Below, piece after piece: positions 32,553 through 43,792 of a stretch of DNA of 64,000 bases; position 1 is the stretch's first letter, and every line of letters begins with the position of its first letter. The translations under genes and the position numbers were made by a program. The notes under the pieces were generated by a model. It was not told where the DNA came from. It ran no database searches and saw nothing but the letters and a program-made list of their open reading frames with translations. This stretch comes from Metaphire vulgaris (Eukaryota > Annelida > Clitellata > Crassiclitellata > Megascolecidae). The stretch spans positions 24,729,908 to 24,793,907 of the forward strand of contig CM030832.1 of the NCBI GenBank assembly GCA_018105865.1, written 5' to 3'.

Positions 32553-32847
32553 AAGTGGTTCTTCACCGGGGGTACTCGTACCTCGTAGGGTGTACTTGAA
32601 GGACGTTGTGAGGGTATTGAATAATCCTTAAATAAAGTCTGTTTAAGAACTTTTACTACAATTTATCCTGTATACTATACAAATACTGTAGAAATTTGTG
32701 TACCAAATTAGATCTTTGTTGCAGTTTATAATTATTTTCAATATATTGCACACTTTTGTTCTGGGATAAGGTTCTCTTCTAGGAGGTTCTTCGTTCTCTT
32801 ATACTTGTTTTAGGGGTACATAATTGTAAAAAGGTTAAGAACTACTG
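32553..32847. mobile_element. hAT-like MITE, 295 bp
   Basis: Starts AAGTGGTTCTTCACCGGGGG and ends AAAGGTTAAGAACTACTG. Flanks CTTTTTAG and CTTTATAG differ at one position. It follows directly on the conserved upstream block of copy 3. Confidence 0.78.
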
Positions 32848-33258
32848 CTTTATAGTATGTAGAATCGTGAGCACTTGTGTAGCTTTTTCAAAAGTAGTAC
32901 TAATGTAACTACTTATGCCTAGCTCAATCTCTAAATGTTAAAAGTGCGAAAACCGATATGTGGGTTGTAAAATAGGCGACAGTCGTTGGATCCATAGGGC
33001 GTCGAGAATGAAACATTGTGATAAGTGCGACGGCCCTGTGAGTGGAGAATTTAGTTTGATTGATCATTTGTGCATGGGTCACTGGAACAAATTGAATCCA
33101 AACTAGAGATCTGATTGCCTCGAAACCACATTGAAATAAATCGGTAGAACACTGTCTGAAGTTTAGTCTGCGACGCGTCATAAAATGAAATACAGTACTT
33201 ACAATCAAAACTCATAAGTAACTGAAAAGACTTAGGCTACGTTCGATAATGTCATAGC

Positions 33259-33649
33259 CAAAGCTCGATCATACGCTTATGACAAAATAAAATATGTTAA
33301 AATACGTGCGTATGAAGAAGAAAATAAAATACGCGTATGATACGCGTATTTTATAAGTCTGCTCGGTTACTTATAATTTGGTTACTTAGCGAGCAATATC
33401 AATTGCGATGTCACGCCACGTCACTGTAACTGATCCCAAAATTCACTTCGTTAACACTTGTTTCCCTTTTAATTTCTTTGCGCAGGTAAATGGTTAACGG
33501 ACTGCGGTAAGTGACGCAATTTCATGGCTATTTAGGCCTAAGGTATTTTTGCTCACGTATGATGGCGCGTATGATAAAAAGTCATACGTTAAAATACGTG
33601 CGTATGATACGAAAAATATAATACGTATGATACGTATGATCGAGCTTTG
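33259..33649. mobile_element. 391-bp element with CGTATGAT inverted ends, exact target duplication
   Basis: Starts CAAAGCTCGATCATACG and ends CGTATGATCGAGCTTTG, perfect 17-bp inverted repeats, with GTCATAGC on both sides. Inside each end are repeated CGTATGATACG and AAAATACGTGCGTATGA words. Non-coding, hAT-like by target length. Confidence 0.9.
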
Positions 33650-33707
33650 GTCATAGCGCGTAATTAGTGCATATTAGTCGTACGTAAGACCAATTGCACG
33701 ATATTTG

Positions 33708-34426
33708 CAGTGATGTCAACAAGGTCCAACCATCCCACGGACGAGTATAAGGACGAGGACCGACCCTCCATGGACGAGGACAAGGACGAGGACCTACCGC
33801 CCCTAAGCACAAGGACCCCAAGGACTTACCTCTAAGGACAAGGGTTAAAGACAAGGACAAGGACCGACCTCTGTTAGACAAAAAGTCAGAAAGGAATAAA
33901 CCAAAGACAATTTCAATTCGAATCACAAAATTAGAAAAGCAAAAAGTATGCTGTAAAACATAATCTAGTCAACAGCAATTTTGCATTTCAAATAAACGAG
34001 TGTTTCCAACAGCTGATCACTCATGCGCGCACGATGAGGTCTAATTAATTATATATGAGACCACTTTGCGAAAACACTCGTTAAACTTGAGCCGACGTCG
34101 CAGGGCAACAAAGAATTTTGCTAATAAATCAACTCCTCAACTGGTATTATAAAGGAAACAATGACTACACATTTAGTGTCACTCAAAATCCACATACTAC
34201 TCTTACCTTGGGACATAATTATCAGTACAATTGAAACTGATGTACAAGTAATTTGTACCTTATAAAGATTTTTCAAGGGCTAAGTTACAAGGACCAAGAC
34301 AATGACCGATCTGCAAGGACGAGGCTAAGAAAATGACAGAGTCCCCAAGGACGAGGATAAGGACAAGGACAAGGACTTCAAATTGGTCCTTAAGGACAAG
34401 AACCAGGACAAGGATTAACATCACTG
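33708..34426. mobile_element. 719-bp hAT-like element with GGACAAGGAC arrays, exact target duplication
   Basis: Starts CAGTGATGTCAACAAGGTCC and ends AAGGATTAACATCACTG, with GATATTTG on both sides. Subterminal arrays of GGACGAGGAC and GGACAAGGAC units (33740-33880 and 34290-34410) run in the same direction at both ends. No coding frame. Confidence 0.9.
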
Positions 34427-34499
34427 GATATTTGCATTATATCCTATCTAACAAAGCTAATATAATAGGCTTCTGTGGATGGCAGATTGGTAAATCTTT

Positions 34500-35160
34500 A
34501 GAGAGCAATGCTCACGGAACAGGGACCTAGCACCGCTGGAGTCGATACAGCTTCCCTCAATGGAGTGCGGCGGTAGAATGAGGAGCAGCGTTGAGCTGTG
34601 AGGTAAAAACGCGGGTCTGGAGAAAGCAGTAGCAAACCACCCCGAATTAAAATCGTAAACCTCCTGCGCCCTTGCTTGCCTGACATCAGAGATCAGTGCG
34701 GGCACAAAGAGCGAGACCTTTAACTTTTAAATAAAACTTTATGGTCAATTTCAGGGTGGAGATGACAACTGGGATAATCCTTCATTTTTGTCTCCTAAAC
34801 TTCGAAAATGAACGACAGCGGTCCCACATGTTTGGTTAAAACTTTAAAGGCCACAATATATTTATCACGGATCTAACTTGTAAAAGTATTAAGCACTTAA
34901 GTGTATATAATCGCTACACACTTAATTTGTTTTGATCAATTGGTTCTTGATTCTTGACATTTCACTCCAGGATAATGAATCTGGAACGCGTTTATTAGAG
35001 AAACAGATGAATGTATAATAGTCGATGCAACAGCTGATTAGATACAAACGCACATTGACTAAAATCACTAAATGATGCTTAAACGAGAAATTGCAACCGA
35101 ACAACATCTTTACAATGTGTTCTGACAAGCCAAAAGGGAATATCTTATGCTTCATTCAGT
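34500..35160 (+). repeat. Duplicated upstream segment of copy 3
   Basis: Matches 50580-51130 upstream of copy 4: AATTAAAATCGTAAACCTCC, ACCTTTAACTTTTAAAT, ATATATTTATCACGGAT. No gene seen. Confidence 0.75.
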
Positions 35161-35261
35161 TAATGTATGGCTGTCCCACACTTTATCGACAGTATACAAC
35201 TTTAATGGCTGCACGGAATGTGAAATTACTATAAAAACCCTCGACAGTATATCACATATAG

Positions 35262-35269
35262 TATATACA

Positions 35270-35320
<51 letters not shown>
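35262..35320 (+). repeat. TA microsatellite
   Basis: About 28 TA units. Confidence 0.9.
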
Positions 35321-35321
<1 letters not shown>

Positions 35322-35569
35322 CCTCTGTCAGTATGACAGATCAAAAACGCAGAGATAAAGCTGGAAACACCAACATGAAATAAATATGATCCAGAAAACC
35401 GCGCTGTGTCCTTCTCCATTGATGCCTTTGCTGATCATAAAACTGTGTTGATATTTTCATTTTGATATTTACATTATACATATTACTGTTTTCTGTTCAT
35501 GTATTTATTAATTTTTGAGCCAGTGTCTATTTTGATGGTGACTGATATTTATAAAGCTATCATAAAGCT

Positions 35570-37394
35570 ATCATCGCATACATTGCGATCGACAGAGCAC
35601 GACCAAAGCAAGATGTGGAGGCAATTCGAGGACCTAGGCCTAAATAGCGGACATACCCGGGCTCCAAAACCGAAGCTTGCTTTCTCGGCTGAAGACTTCC
35701 ACGACTACATCGACAACAGGATCAATACCATACGGGAGAAGACGTCTGCTGCAGGGCCGGCCACATATGGGTCCTACCAAGGACCACTGTTCGAGGCGTT
35801 CTCTGCCCCGACGTGTGCAGAAGTGGAGGCCTGCGTGCGAGCGGCTCCCAACAAGCAGTGCCATTCGGACCCGCTTCCCACCTGGCTGCTGAAGGAGTCC
35901 ATCGGGACCCTGGCGCCGTATCTGACGAGCCTAATGACAGCCTCGCTGACTAGCGGTGTCTTCCCGTCGTCTTGGAAGTCGGCTATCGTCTCACCGCGGC
36001 TGAAGCGGACCGGACCGGACCCTGCGACCGTCGCAAGTTATCGACCTGTCTCCAATCTTCCCTTCCTCTCCAAGATATTGGAGAGATTAGCAACTGGTCA
36101 CGTTCTTGACAGTGAACGGCCTGATGCCTAAGGACCAGTCTGCCTACCGGCGGGATCACTCGACCGAAACGGCGGTTCTGAAAATCTACAGTGATCTCGT
36201 AGACGGGATCTCCAATGACCGAGTCGGACTTCTCTGTCTGCTAGACCTCTCGGCGGCTTTTGAGTCGGTCGACCCGGATATTCTGGCGCGGCGTCTCGAC
36301 TCAACCTTTGGCATAAAGGGAATTGCTTATTCCTGGCTGAGAGACTACCTTACGAACAGAACATTGCAATGGCTCCTTCTCGAAGATGCGACCAGTACTT
36401 TGCGGAGTGTCGCAGGGCTCGGTACTGGGCCCTTTACTGTTCGTTCTGTACCTGGCAGACGTGCACAAACTGATCAGTTCGTTTGGCTTGCACGCGCACG
36501 GCTATGCTGACGACGTCCAGGTCTACGCGACCTGTAGGCCATCTGAATCTGACGAACTACGGAAGCAGGTCATCGAGTGCCTGCAGGCGGTCGAATTGTG
36601 GATGGCTACAAACCGGCTCGCACTCAATCCCGCCAATACGGAGTTTCTTTGGCTCTCAACATCGGGACGGATCCTCTCGATCAATCGCGCTGCGTTCACT
36701 CTTGGGAACTCGGATATTGAGCCGGTCAGAGACGTCAGGCTGCTCGGGGTGACTCTTGATGAGACTCTGTCGTTCGTTGAGCACATCGCCAATGTCACCC
36801 GCTCATGCTACCACCAGTTACGGGTGATTAAAGCGATGCGCCGATATCTCACGGTGTCGGCGACGATACTACTGGTCCGGGCATTAGTCCTGAGCCGGAT
36901 TGACTATTGTAATAGTGTGCTGTTGGGCCTTCCCGCCAACCTGCTCAACAAACTGCAATCCGTGCTCAACGTCTCGGCGCGACTGATCTTTGGAGCACGA
37001 TGGAACGCTCACGTCACGTCGCTGCTTCGCGACAAACTCCATTGGCTTCCAATACAGGGGCGGATCGTCTACAAGCGATGCTTGCTAACTTACCGAGCGT
37101 TACATGGCCCCACTTGTCCGGACTACATTGCCTCCTTCCTACAGCGGACCACGCTAAAACGGCTAAGTTTGGGGACAGGTCAGTTACACGGGGCAATCCA
37201 GGACTGTGGAACTCACTACCGGACTTTGTCACAAACTCTGACTCTCTTGGAATTTTTCTACGTAATCTTAAGACTCACTTATTCACCATCGGATATTCGT
37301 AGTTTTGTAAAGCGCTCTTGTCTTTGGCCACTTTTGCCATGCCTATTGCGCTATAGAAATCGTCCAGCTAATAATAATAATAATAATAATAATG

Positions 37395-37461
<67 letters not shown>
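35570..37461 (+). mobile_element. LINE with long reverse-transcriptase frames
   Basis: The best preserved LINE here. Frame 1 (to 36131) has FSAPTCAEVEACVRAAPNKQ, CHSDPLPTWLLKESIGTLAP and ASYRPVSNLPFLSKILERL. Frame 2 has DQSAYRRDHSTETAVLKIYS and LLDLSAAFESVDPDIL. Frame 3 (from 36386) has CGVSQGSVLGPLLFVLYLAD, the catalytic box HGYADDVQVYA, NRLALNPANTEFLWLST, SRIDYCNSVLLGLPANLLNK and RDKLHWLPIQGRIVYKRC. Two or three frameshifts break it. The endonuclease is missing (5' truncated). Ends with AAGCGCTCTTG and an AAT tail of about 80 bases. CR1/L2-like. Confidence 0.92.
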
Positions 37462-37463
<2 letters not shown>

Positions 37464-37990
37464 CATTACAAGCTTTTGATAAATTGAAATATAACAAATT
37501 GAGGAAAGTCACGAAACTGGCAAAGATACCAGACTTGGAAAGTAAACAGATAGAATATCTGTACCGGAATTAAGAAGCTTGTGTCAGGACTAAATCAGGA
37601 GAAACAAAATGTTTTAAAATTCGAAGAAGAGTAAGACAGGCATGCATACTGTAACCCATACTATTTAATCTCTTTAGCGAATACCTGCTATCAGAATTCC
37701 TGAATGAATTAATGGGATTTAAAATAGAAGGATACGATATAAACAACATAGGATATGCAGATGACACCACCTTTAAAACTGAAAATAAAGAAGACCAAGA
37801 CCCTAGTGGAGATCATAGTTAAGAACTTAAGATGGGGACAGAATATGGAATGGAACTAAATTTGAAAAAGTCAAGAGCAATTCGGAACAAAAGCTTACAT
37901 TGGTAAACAAGAGCTTACAATGGTAGACAGTAAGGAAACTCAAAAGAACATCATCGACAATGTACAATGTACAGCTGCTGTACTGAAGAC
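37462..37990 (+). mobile_element. Second LINE fragment after the AAT tail
   Basis: Plus-strand pieces SGETKCFKIRRRVRQACIL, PILFNLFSEYLLSEFLNELM, NINNIGYADDT-like (IGYADDTTFKT) show an RTE-like palm with YADD and VRQAC in place of the usual VRQGC. Several stops. Confidence 0.7.
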
Positions 37991-38214
37991 AATTAATTAT
38001 GATTTGCCGCAGTTATTAGAACAAATCAGTGTCTGAACAGAAAACGTCCGTTCGAACTATTTGAATCGCAAAAAATTCTGCGCCAAATTTATTAAAATGC
38101 TGCAGTTTCGCTTAATTATCTCATTTTTTTGGTTCCATAATTGTTTAACCGATGAAAGCTGATTGCAATTTGTAACGACGCAGTAACGAAACATTCATTA
38201 ATTATGGAGCGCAT

Positions 38215-38508
38215 CAAAGGCGGATTTAGAGTTTAATATTTGGGTAGGCTAGCATAGAGATCTGGGGGTGCCATCCATCATGCGTGCCATCCAGCACGCG
38301 TGCCGTCCAGCACGCGTGCCGTCCAGCACGCGTGCCGTCCAGCACGCGTGCCGTCCAGCACGCTTGCCCTCCAGCAGACGTGCCAAGCAGCACGCGTGCC
38401 GTCCAGCACCCGACATACCTGGTGGTGATGGAAAAACATTTTTTTGTTTTGGTGGGTTTAGTTGGGTAGGCTTAAGCCTACCCTAGCCTTTAATAAAATC
38501 CGCCTATG
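38215..38508. mobile_element. hAT-like MITE, 294 bp, exact target duplication, with minisatellite
   Basis: Starts CAAAGGCGGATTTAGAG and ends TAATAAAATCCGCCTATG. GAGCGCAT is on both sides. A related right end occurs at 59935-60013. It contains a 16-bp tandem repeat at 38268-38409. Confidence 0.9.
38268..38409 (+). repeat. 16-bp minisatellite
   Basis: About nine units of GCGTGCCGTCCAGCAC with the inner palindrome CACGCGTG. Not a CRISPR array: no spacers between units. Confidence 0.9.
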
Positions 38509-38509
38509 G

Positions 38510-39371
38510 AGCGCATACTTTCTTACAGTTTCCTTCACTTTACTACAATTTTTACTAATTGCACAAATGAAGTTATGAAGCAAATAGCCCCTAAGACAAA
38601 TTTTAAATATTTTGCGGTGCAACCGAAGGGAATGACCAAAGACCAAAGGCCAAAGACAAAAGGTCAAATACCAAAGAGGTACGCTATGGATCAGGAGCAT
38701 ACCCCCTAAATACGCCACTGGTTGATTTGAGCGGATATTTGTAGCAGATGCAAAAAACAATGTGATTGTGTAAAAAATGGAAACCTTGTCTAATTTGACA
38801 CATGTTTACATGTTTAAGATGCTTACACTAGCCTATACTGTACCTCTGTCATTTTCTATTGCTATTGACTTACAGTACTTTACTTATAGATACCTATCTG
38901 CGGGAACTGTGTTCCCTTTTGATATCTATTCCAACGTTTTAACAATTACAATGATCATAATGATATATCATTGGAATAATTCTCTGCTCTTTTTATTTTT
39001 TTTATTTTTTTTCTAAGCTCTAAAATGTTTAATGTGAGCGACTGATTTACGTGTTATGTATGTAACGAGTATGTTTTGTTGTTGGAAATAAACCAGTGTT
39101 AATTACATGTCTATGTCAATTTGAGAGTATAATTTCTAGTCATTCTTACATGTTATAGTTATAACAAATTTCGCATCTTCAAAATCATCGCAACTTACAT
39201 GGCTTGTACTATGTGCAGAATAATCATAATTTTCATTTTCAAGCGAGAATCTACTGCTGGAATTCTTGTATAATACACGATTAAATAGATCGATGCCTGG
39301 TTTAACATTTCAAGACAATTTAATTGAAGCCTTAAGTAATTGTCCTGTGTGTTAGATTCAACTGGTGACAG
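38510..39371. other. Upstream region of copy 3 exon 1
   Basis: 38740-38800 and 39090-39370 match the region before copy 4 exon 1 (54240-54600), including TTTTCAAGCGAGAA, GATTAAATAGATCGATGCCT and TTAAGTAATTGTCCTGTG. Likely promoter and leader. No other gene. Confidence 0.5.
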
Positions 39372-39456
39372 ATGAAGTCGATCATTGTGCTGCTGACTCT
39401 CTTCTGTCTCTGCCAAGGGAAGAAAGAGCCTCCGAAGCCCCCAAAGCCCCCAAAAG
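39372..39456 (+). CDS. Lectin copy 3, exon 1 (signal peptide and Pro/Lys stalk)
   Basis: ATG at 39372 opens MKSIIVLLTLFCLCQG, a signal peptide, then KKEPPKPPKPPK, a shorter Pro/Lys stalk than in copy 2 and without threonines. 85 bases, phase 1, donor GTAGAA. The leader just before the ATG (GGTGACAGATGAAG) is the same as in copies 2 and 4. Upstream, GTATAATACACG about 100 bases before the ATG is shared with copy 4 and could be a TATA-like element. Confidence 0.88.
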
Positions 39457-39661
39457 GTAGAAGAGCTGTAAATTAATTAGCTATTTATATACTATCTTCT
39501 CTCTACTGCATGCCTATGTAGCTGTAATTTTGAATAAATAAATGATCTGTAACACAGTGTTACATTATTACACGAAGCAGTGTGCTGCCTTGAAATTATG
39601 TTTCTGAATCAAGAGGATTAAGCTATTGAATATATAATTCGTTTTATTTATATCCATATAG

Positions 39662-39842
39662 TCACCGGTTGTCCCATGGGCTGGATTGCGTTTCGTAAAA
39701 CTGGTCGCTGTTTCTACATCAGTCCTGGCGCTGACACCTACGAAAATGCCACGAAATCTTGTGAGTCAATGAAATCCGAATTGGTTCCACTCATAACATG
39801 TAACGAACAAATTGACTTTCGTGACCTGCTGATTAGCCACCG
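39662..39842 (+). CDS. Lectin copy 3, exon 2 (N-terminal half of CTLD1)
   Basis: 181 bases (2 + 177 + 2), phase 1 to 2, donor CG/GTATGT. The peptide has TGCPMGWIAFRKTGRCFYIS, then YENATKSCESMKSELVPLI and a helix to DLLISHR. NAT is a possible N-glycosylation site. It is three codons longer than the copy 2 exon and equal to copy 4. Confidence 0.88.
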
Positions 39843-40489
39843 GTATGTGTTTTTCTTTCAGATACTTTGATTACAATTAATACAATTTCGTAGACACTTG
39901 CTTATTTCTTAGAGTATTATACTGCGCTTAAATAGGTTTCTTTACACTTGCATGTGTATACATTTTCACTAAATTGCGGCTGTCTTGTTACAATAATTAT
40001 TTTAAAAGTGTTCCCAAAGCCTCATACTGCGAGGAATTGCATTTCCAAAGACATTCAGTCTTTCACTAATGGCATGCATTAATTGAATATGTTTAAAAAT
40101 GTACGAAAATGAGGATAAGACTGTCAGAATACTGTACATTGCAACTGAACAACATCTTTACAACGTGTTCTGACAACCAAAAGGGCATGTCTTATGCCTC
40201 ATTCAGTTAATGCATGGCTACCCCCATATTTTATCGACAGTATACAACTTTAATGGCTGTATTAAACCAAACATTCGCCTCCAAGTGGTGACGGGCGACG
40301 ACGACCGAGTAGGAGATTGCCATTTATAGCTATGCTATCAACTGTGCACATATCTAATTCCTGTTACAAACTCCTTCGCTATGTAACCATGTCAGGTCTG
40401 CAGATGTCGGCCTGTTCACTCGCAGCATATATGCAAGGATGGACATATGGTACTGTATTTGGCCGACATTCATGCAAAATCTAAAGGTT

Positions 40490-41949
40490 GTGCAAGTCAA
40501 TTAGTTTTAGCTTCACGGCTCGGAAAAAAGCACCCTGCTGCTTTTCAATTCTGAGAAGAATTTGAAACATCCAAAGCTCAATTCTATCTTCCTTTTAAAA
40601 GACATTTCTGGTGCCTCTGCTTATGCCGCGCCTAGACTACTGCAATGTGCTTTTGGCTGGGCTACCGAGGCAACTTACTGAAAGACTGTCCTCAATACAG
40701 CAGCACATCTTGTCTAACAAGATAGAATATCAGATCATGTGACACTACTTCTGTATAACTTCACTGGCTTTGGGTTCCACAGCGGATTGGGTAGAAATTG
40801 ATGATCGTCGCCTATCGGTGTCTTCAGGGGTTGGAGCCATCGTACCTGTCAGCTGATTTCTGCAAGACATCGACTCACGTCAACGATTACGATCAGCGTC
40901 CACGCTTACTCTCGTTGTTCCGTCCCTACGTCACGTTACAATTGGCGTCCGCTTTTTGGCTAGGAACTCCTTGTGCGATCTTTGGCTATTGGCTTTCATG
41001 GTACCTCTTTTCCTGCCTCAAGTACCCTCTCACAATATCGTCCTCTTTCCAACCTACACTGAAATGCGCAGTGGCAATTCCACGTGGAGGTTGAGTGGGG
41101 ATGCATCCCCCTACCGGACTTTAGAAGGGAGTTACTTTTTTGCTTGTGAAGACCTATTTTTGGGTAAAAGTCTAGTAAAACTAACCGGGATGACCTTTTT
41201 TGCTCAGCAACCTATTTTTTCGGTTAAATTATTGATAAAATGCCCTTTTTCAGCCTTTTCGGCAATTTTTATTGATTTTTCCTTCTATTTTCATTCCCCC
41301 CACCAACTTTCTATGAATTCATTCATCGCCCCACCAAGAAATCTTGGAACAGCCACTGCTAATACGTGTTGTGTACCAAGATGTTTTCCGATGTACCACA
41401 CCGCACATTTCTCGTCTGAGCCCTCTTATCTCACGTCCTCATGTCTTAGGTACATTTCCCTGCCCTTCGCGTACCTTGGCTTTCGGTGTACCAAAGCATT
41501 TCCAGTACTTTGTGTACCTTATATATAGAGCATTTCATTGTAGCCTTGCACCATAATAATGTCTCAGTACCTTTACGGACCCGTGTACATTCTTACTAAT
41601 ATAGACAGTGCTATGATACGGGTACTCATCTAATTTTTCTTTCAAATAATTAGACCTCAGGGATGTCTGGCGCAACCTACTGAACACCTTGTACTTAAAC
41701 CTCAGGTGCTTTTTATATAATTAATTATATTTACTATAGACTTAATATAATTATTATTGGGTCTCACGTTTTACTTGTATTTACTGTAGCATTGAAGTCA
41801 TTTATTAGTGTATTTGTCATTTTGCCACAGTCTGCCTTTATCAGTAACTATGGCGAAGACATACTAATATTTAAACGTGAATTGAAAACTGCGCTGCTCG
41901 TTCGCAGTTATCCACAGCAGAGACATACTGTATTTTCAATTGTTTGGTG

Positions 41950-41950
<1 letters not shown>
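40490..41950 (+). mobile_element. Decayed LINE in intron 2 of copy 3
   Basis: Counterpart of the LINE at 16985. AYRCLQGLEPSYLSADFCKT can be read at about 40805 and FKRELKTALLVRSYP near 41870, the C-terminal parts of a CR1/L2-like protein. Interrupted by a MITE at 41069-41358. Confidence 0.65.
41069..41358. mobile_element. hAT-like MITE, 290 bp, absent from copy 2
   Basis: Starts CAGTGGCAATTCCACG and ends CTTGGAACAGCCACTG. Flanks GAAATGCG and CTAATACG agree at five of eight positions. At the equivalent place in copy 2 (about 17690) CATATGTGTGGTGTACC runs without it. Confidence 0.72.
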
Positions 41951-41993
<43 letters not shown>

Positions 41994-42033
41994 TGATGAT
42001 GATGATTATTATTATTATTTATTATTATTATTA

Positions 42034-42128
<95 letters not shown>
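41951..42128 (+). repeat. GAT run followed by ATT run
   Basis: About 14 GAT units, then about 40 ATT units with a few breaks. The GAT part ends the LINE on the left. The ATT part looks like the tail of the minus-strand SINE on the right. Confidence 0.85.
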
Positions 42129-42129
<1 letters not shown>

Positions 42130-42430
42130 GGCTACTATTGGCTCTGTATTTTCGCCGAGTTTTGACCATACTGCTTCTTTGGTCATATTAGCATTCCAAG
42201 GGATCTGTTTTCTAACCATAGCATCTTCTCATTATCCTTTTCAACGTCCAGCTCTCCCGGTCCTAGGTGGCAGTTGGCCATACTTGTGCCTTAACTACCA
42301 TATATCGTGATTTAAAGTGGCTTAGGAGGCATTACTGCCTGTGTGAAAGGCACTTGGGGGCGCTAACGGGGCTTGAACCGCTCCGCCAGCCTGCTGCTCC
42401 AGCGAGTAACCCACTCTGCCATCTTCCGCC
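42129..42430 (-). mobile_element. tRNA-derived SINE, minus strand
   Basis: On the minus strand the head at 42430 reads GGGGCGGAAGATGGCAGAGT, containing an A-box like TGGCAGAGTGGG, and about 40 bases on a B-box like GGTTCAAGCCCC. The body follows and it ends in AATAAT repeats at 42128. The cloverleaf is not complete, so it is not a working tRNA. Confidence 0.6.
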
Positions 42431-43349
42431 CCAACTAGTGCTCACAGCAGGTGTTCTTAATGATTCCTGTTCGCTTGGTGTAGTAATGATGGCACCAAAG
42501 TACAGGAATGAGCCTGCTTGCCCCAAGATCTGACCATTTCCTCAACCACTGGTGCGAGTAACCCTATGGGTTCGCCAGTCGCTGCCAGTTGATACGCAAA
42601 AAATGAAAATAATTTAAAAGAAAATCGATGAGCCTACTGCAAGCAAGATAGGCCTAGGTTGGTACTAAAAATAGCAACAAATGACTGGTGGACTGAAGAG
42701 TGAATCTGACAAAAAGATCAATTTTTTCTTTGTTGTACAATTTAAAAAGCCTGAGAAATGAATATATAGGAAAACCAGAATTAAAACAAAGCATAAGAGA
42801 TTGGCCTATAACCAAATCACACAAGCCCAGGCTGTTAATATTAATTTTTTTATGGCTTTTTATAATCGAGTGCTTTAGTTTTACGCCGATCAAAGTCCAG
42901 GGTGATAATTGATGGGCTGATTATAAAATTACATATTCTGCTTTAGACATTTGACCATTAAAAAGTCTAATCCTCATCAGGATATTTAATATGAATTATC
43001 GGAATAATTTTGTCATTACATAACTCCGCCATGTTGACCGCTAAATTATATTCACTGGATATACAGCTAACAATTATTGCAAATAAAGTTGAGGCATTTC
43101 TCGTACGTGTGTACATAAAGGCGACATACAGTATTGACTTACCGATAAACCATGATTTTAAGGTGAAGTGATCACAGAGAAAAACAGCATTTTATAATTG
43201 TCCCCTCATAGCCCTGCCTTTGTTAACGCTGAAGAACTTAATAGGACTTTGGGATGCTCAAATTTCAGAGAACCCGTAAAACTATTTTCTCTGCCGTAGG
43301 CTTTAGGATATTATAATTGAAAACACAGATACTGTGACTAATGTTGCAG
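42431..43349. other. Intron 2 of copy 3, last part
   Basis: 42660-43340 matches 18190-18870 of copy 2 (GTAACAATTATTGCAAA-type words, CCCTCATAGCCCTGC and GCTGAAGAACTTAA). No gene. Confidence 0.55.
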
Positions 43350-43600
43350 TGGCAAATGTCGTAAGACCAAAGGACGCAACTGTTTGGAATTCTGGATCGG
43401 TATTCATAATTTAACCGGAGGCAAATGGCAAACTTCAAAAGGCTTTGAAATTGACAAGAAGAGTCGATGTCAACATTGGGCAAAACACTATCCATTAGAA
43501 ACAGGAGGACAATGCGTAAAGATGAGTTTCAAAGGTAACTTGAAGAGAGGCGCATGGAAAAACACGAAATGCACCAACAAATTGAAATACGTGTGCATCA
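43350..43600 (+). CDS. Lectin copy 3, exon 3 (C-terminal half of CTLD1)
   Basis: 251 bases (1 + 249 + 1), phase 2 to 1, acceptor TTGCAG and donor GTAAGT. The peptide has GKCRKTKGRNCLEFWIGIHN, a possible N-glycosylation site NLT, GFEIDKKSRCQHWAKHYP, GGQCVKMSF, GAWKNTKC and ends KYVC. All CTLD cysteines are present. WKN stands at the WND position. Confidence 0.9.
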
Positions 43601-43792
43601 GTAAGTCTGTTGTTTTCATCATTTTGAACTCCTTCGATGTTAAACAGATATCTAATCATTAGCACTGTGCTTGAAGCGACATTGCAAAAAGTCAATGGGA
43701 AGTGTTCCTGGCAGACCAAATAGTCGTACGGATTCTTGTGACTGCAGTGTCCTCAAGTCGTCATTTATTGTGGAAATTCGGCCGTTGTTTCA

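Noticed and set aside
37363..37573. Poly-Asn extension of the LINE frame
   Set aside because: The frame runs on through the AAT tail by chance; the LINE protein ends before it.
38268..38409. Possible CRISPR array
   Set aside because: Units of 16 bp are directly adjacent with no spacers, in an animal genome; it is a minisatellite inside a MITE.
42345..42430. A functional tRNA gene on the minus strand
   Set aside because: A- and B-boxes are present, but the T-stem does not pair properly and a SINE body follows.
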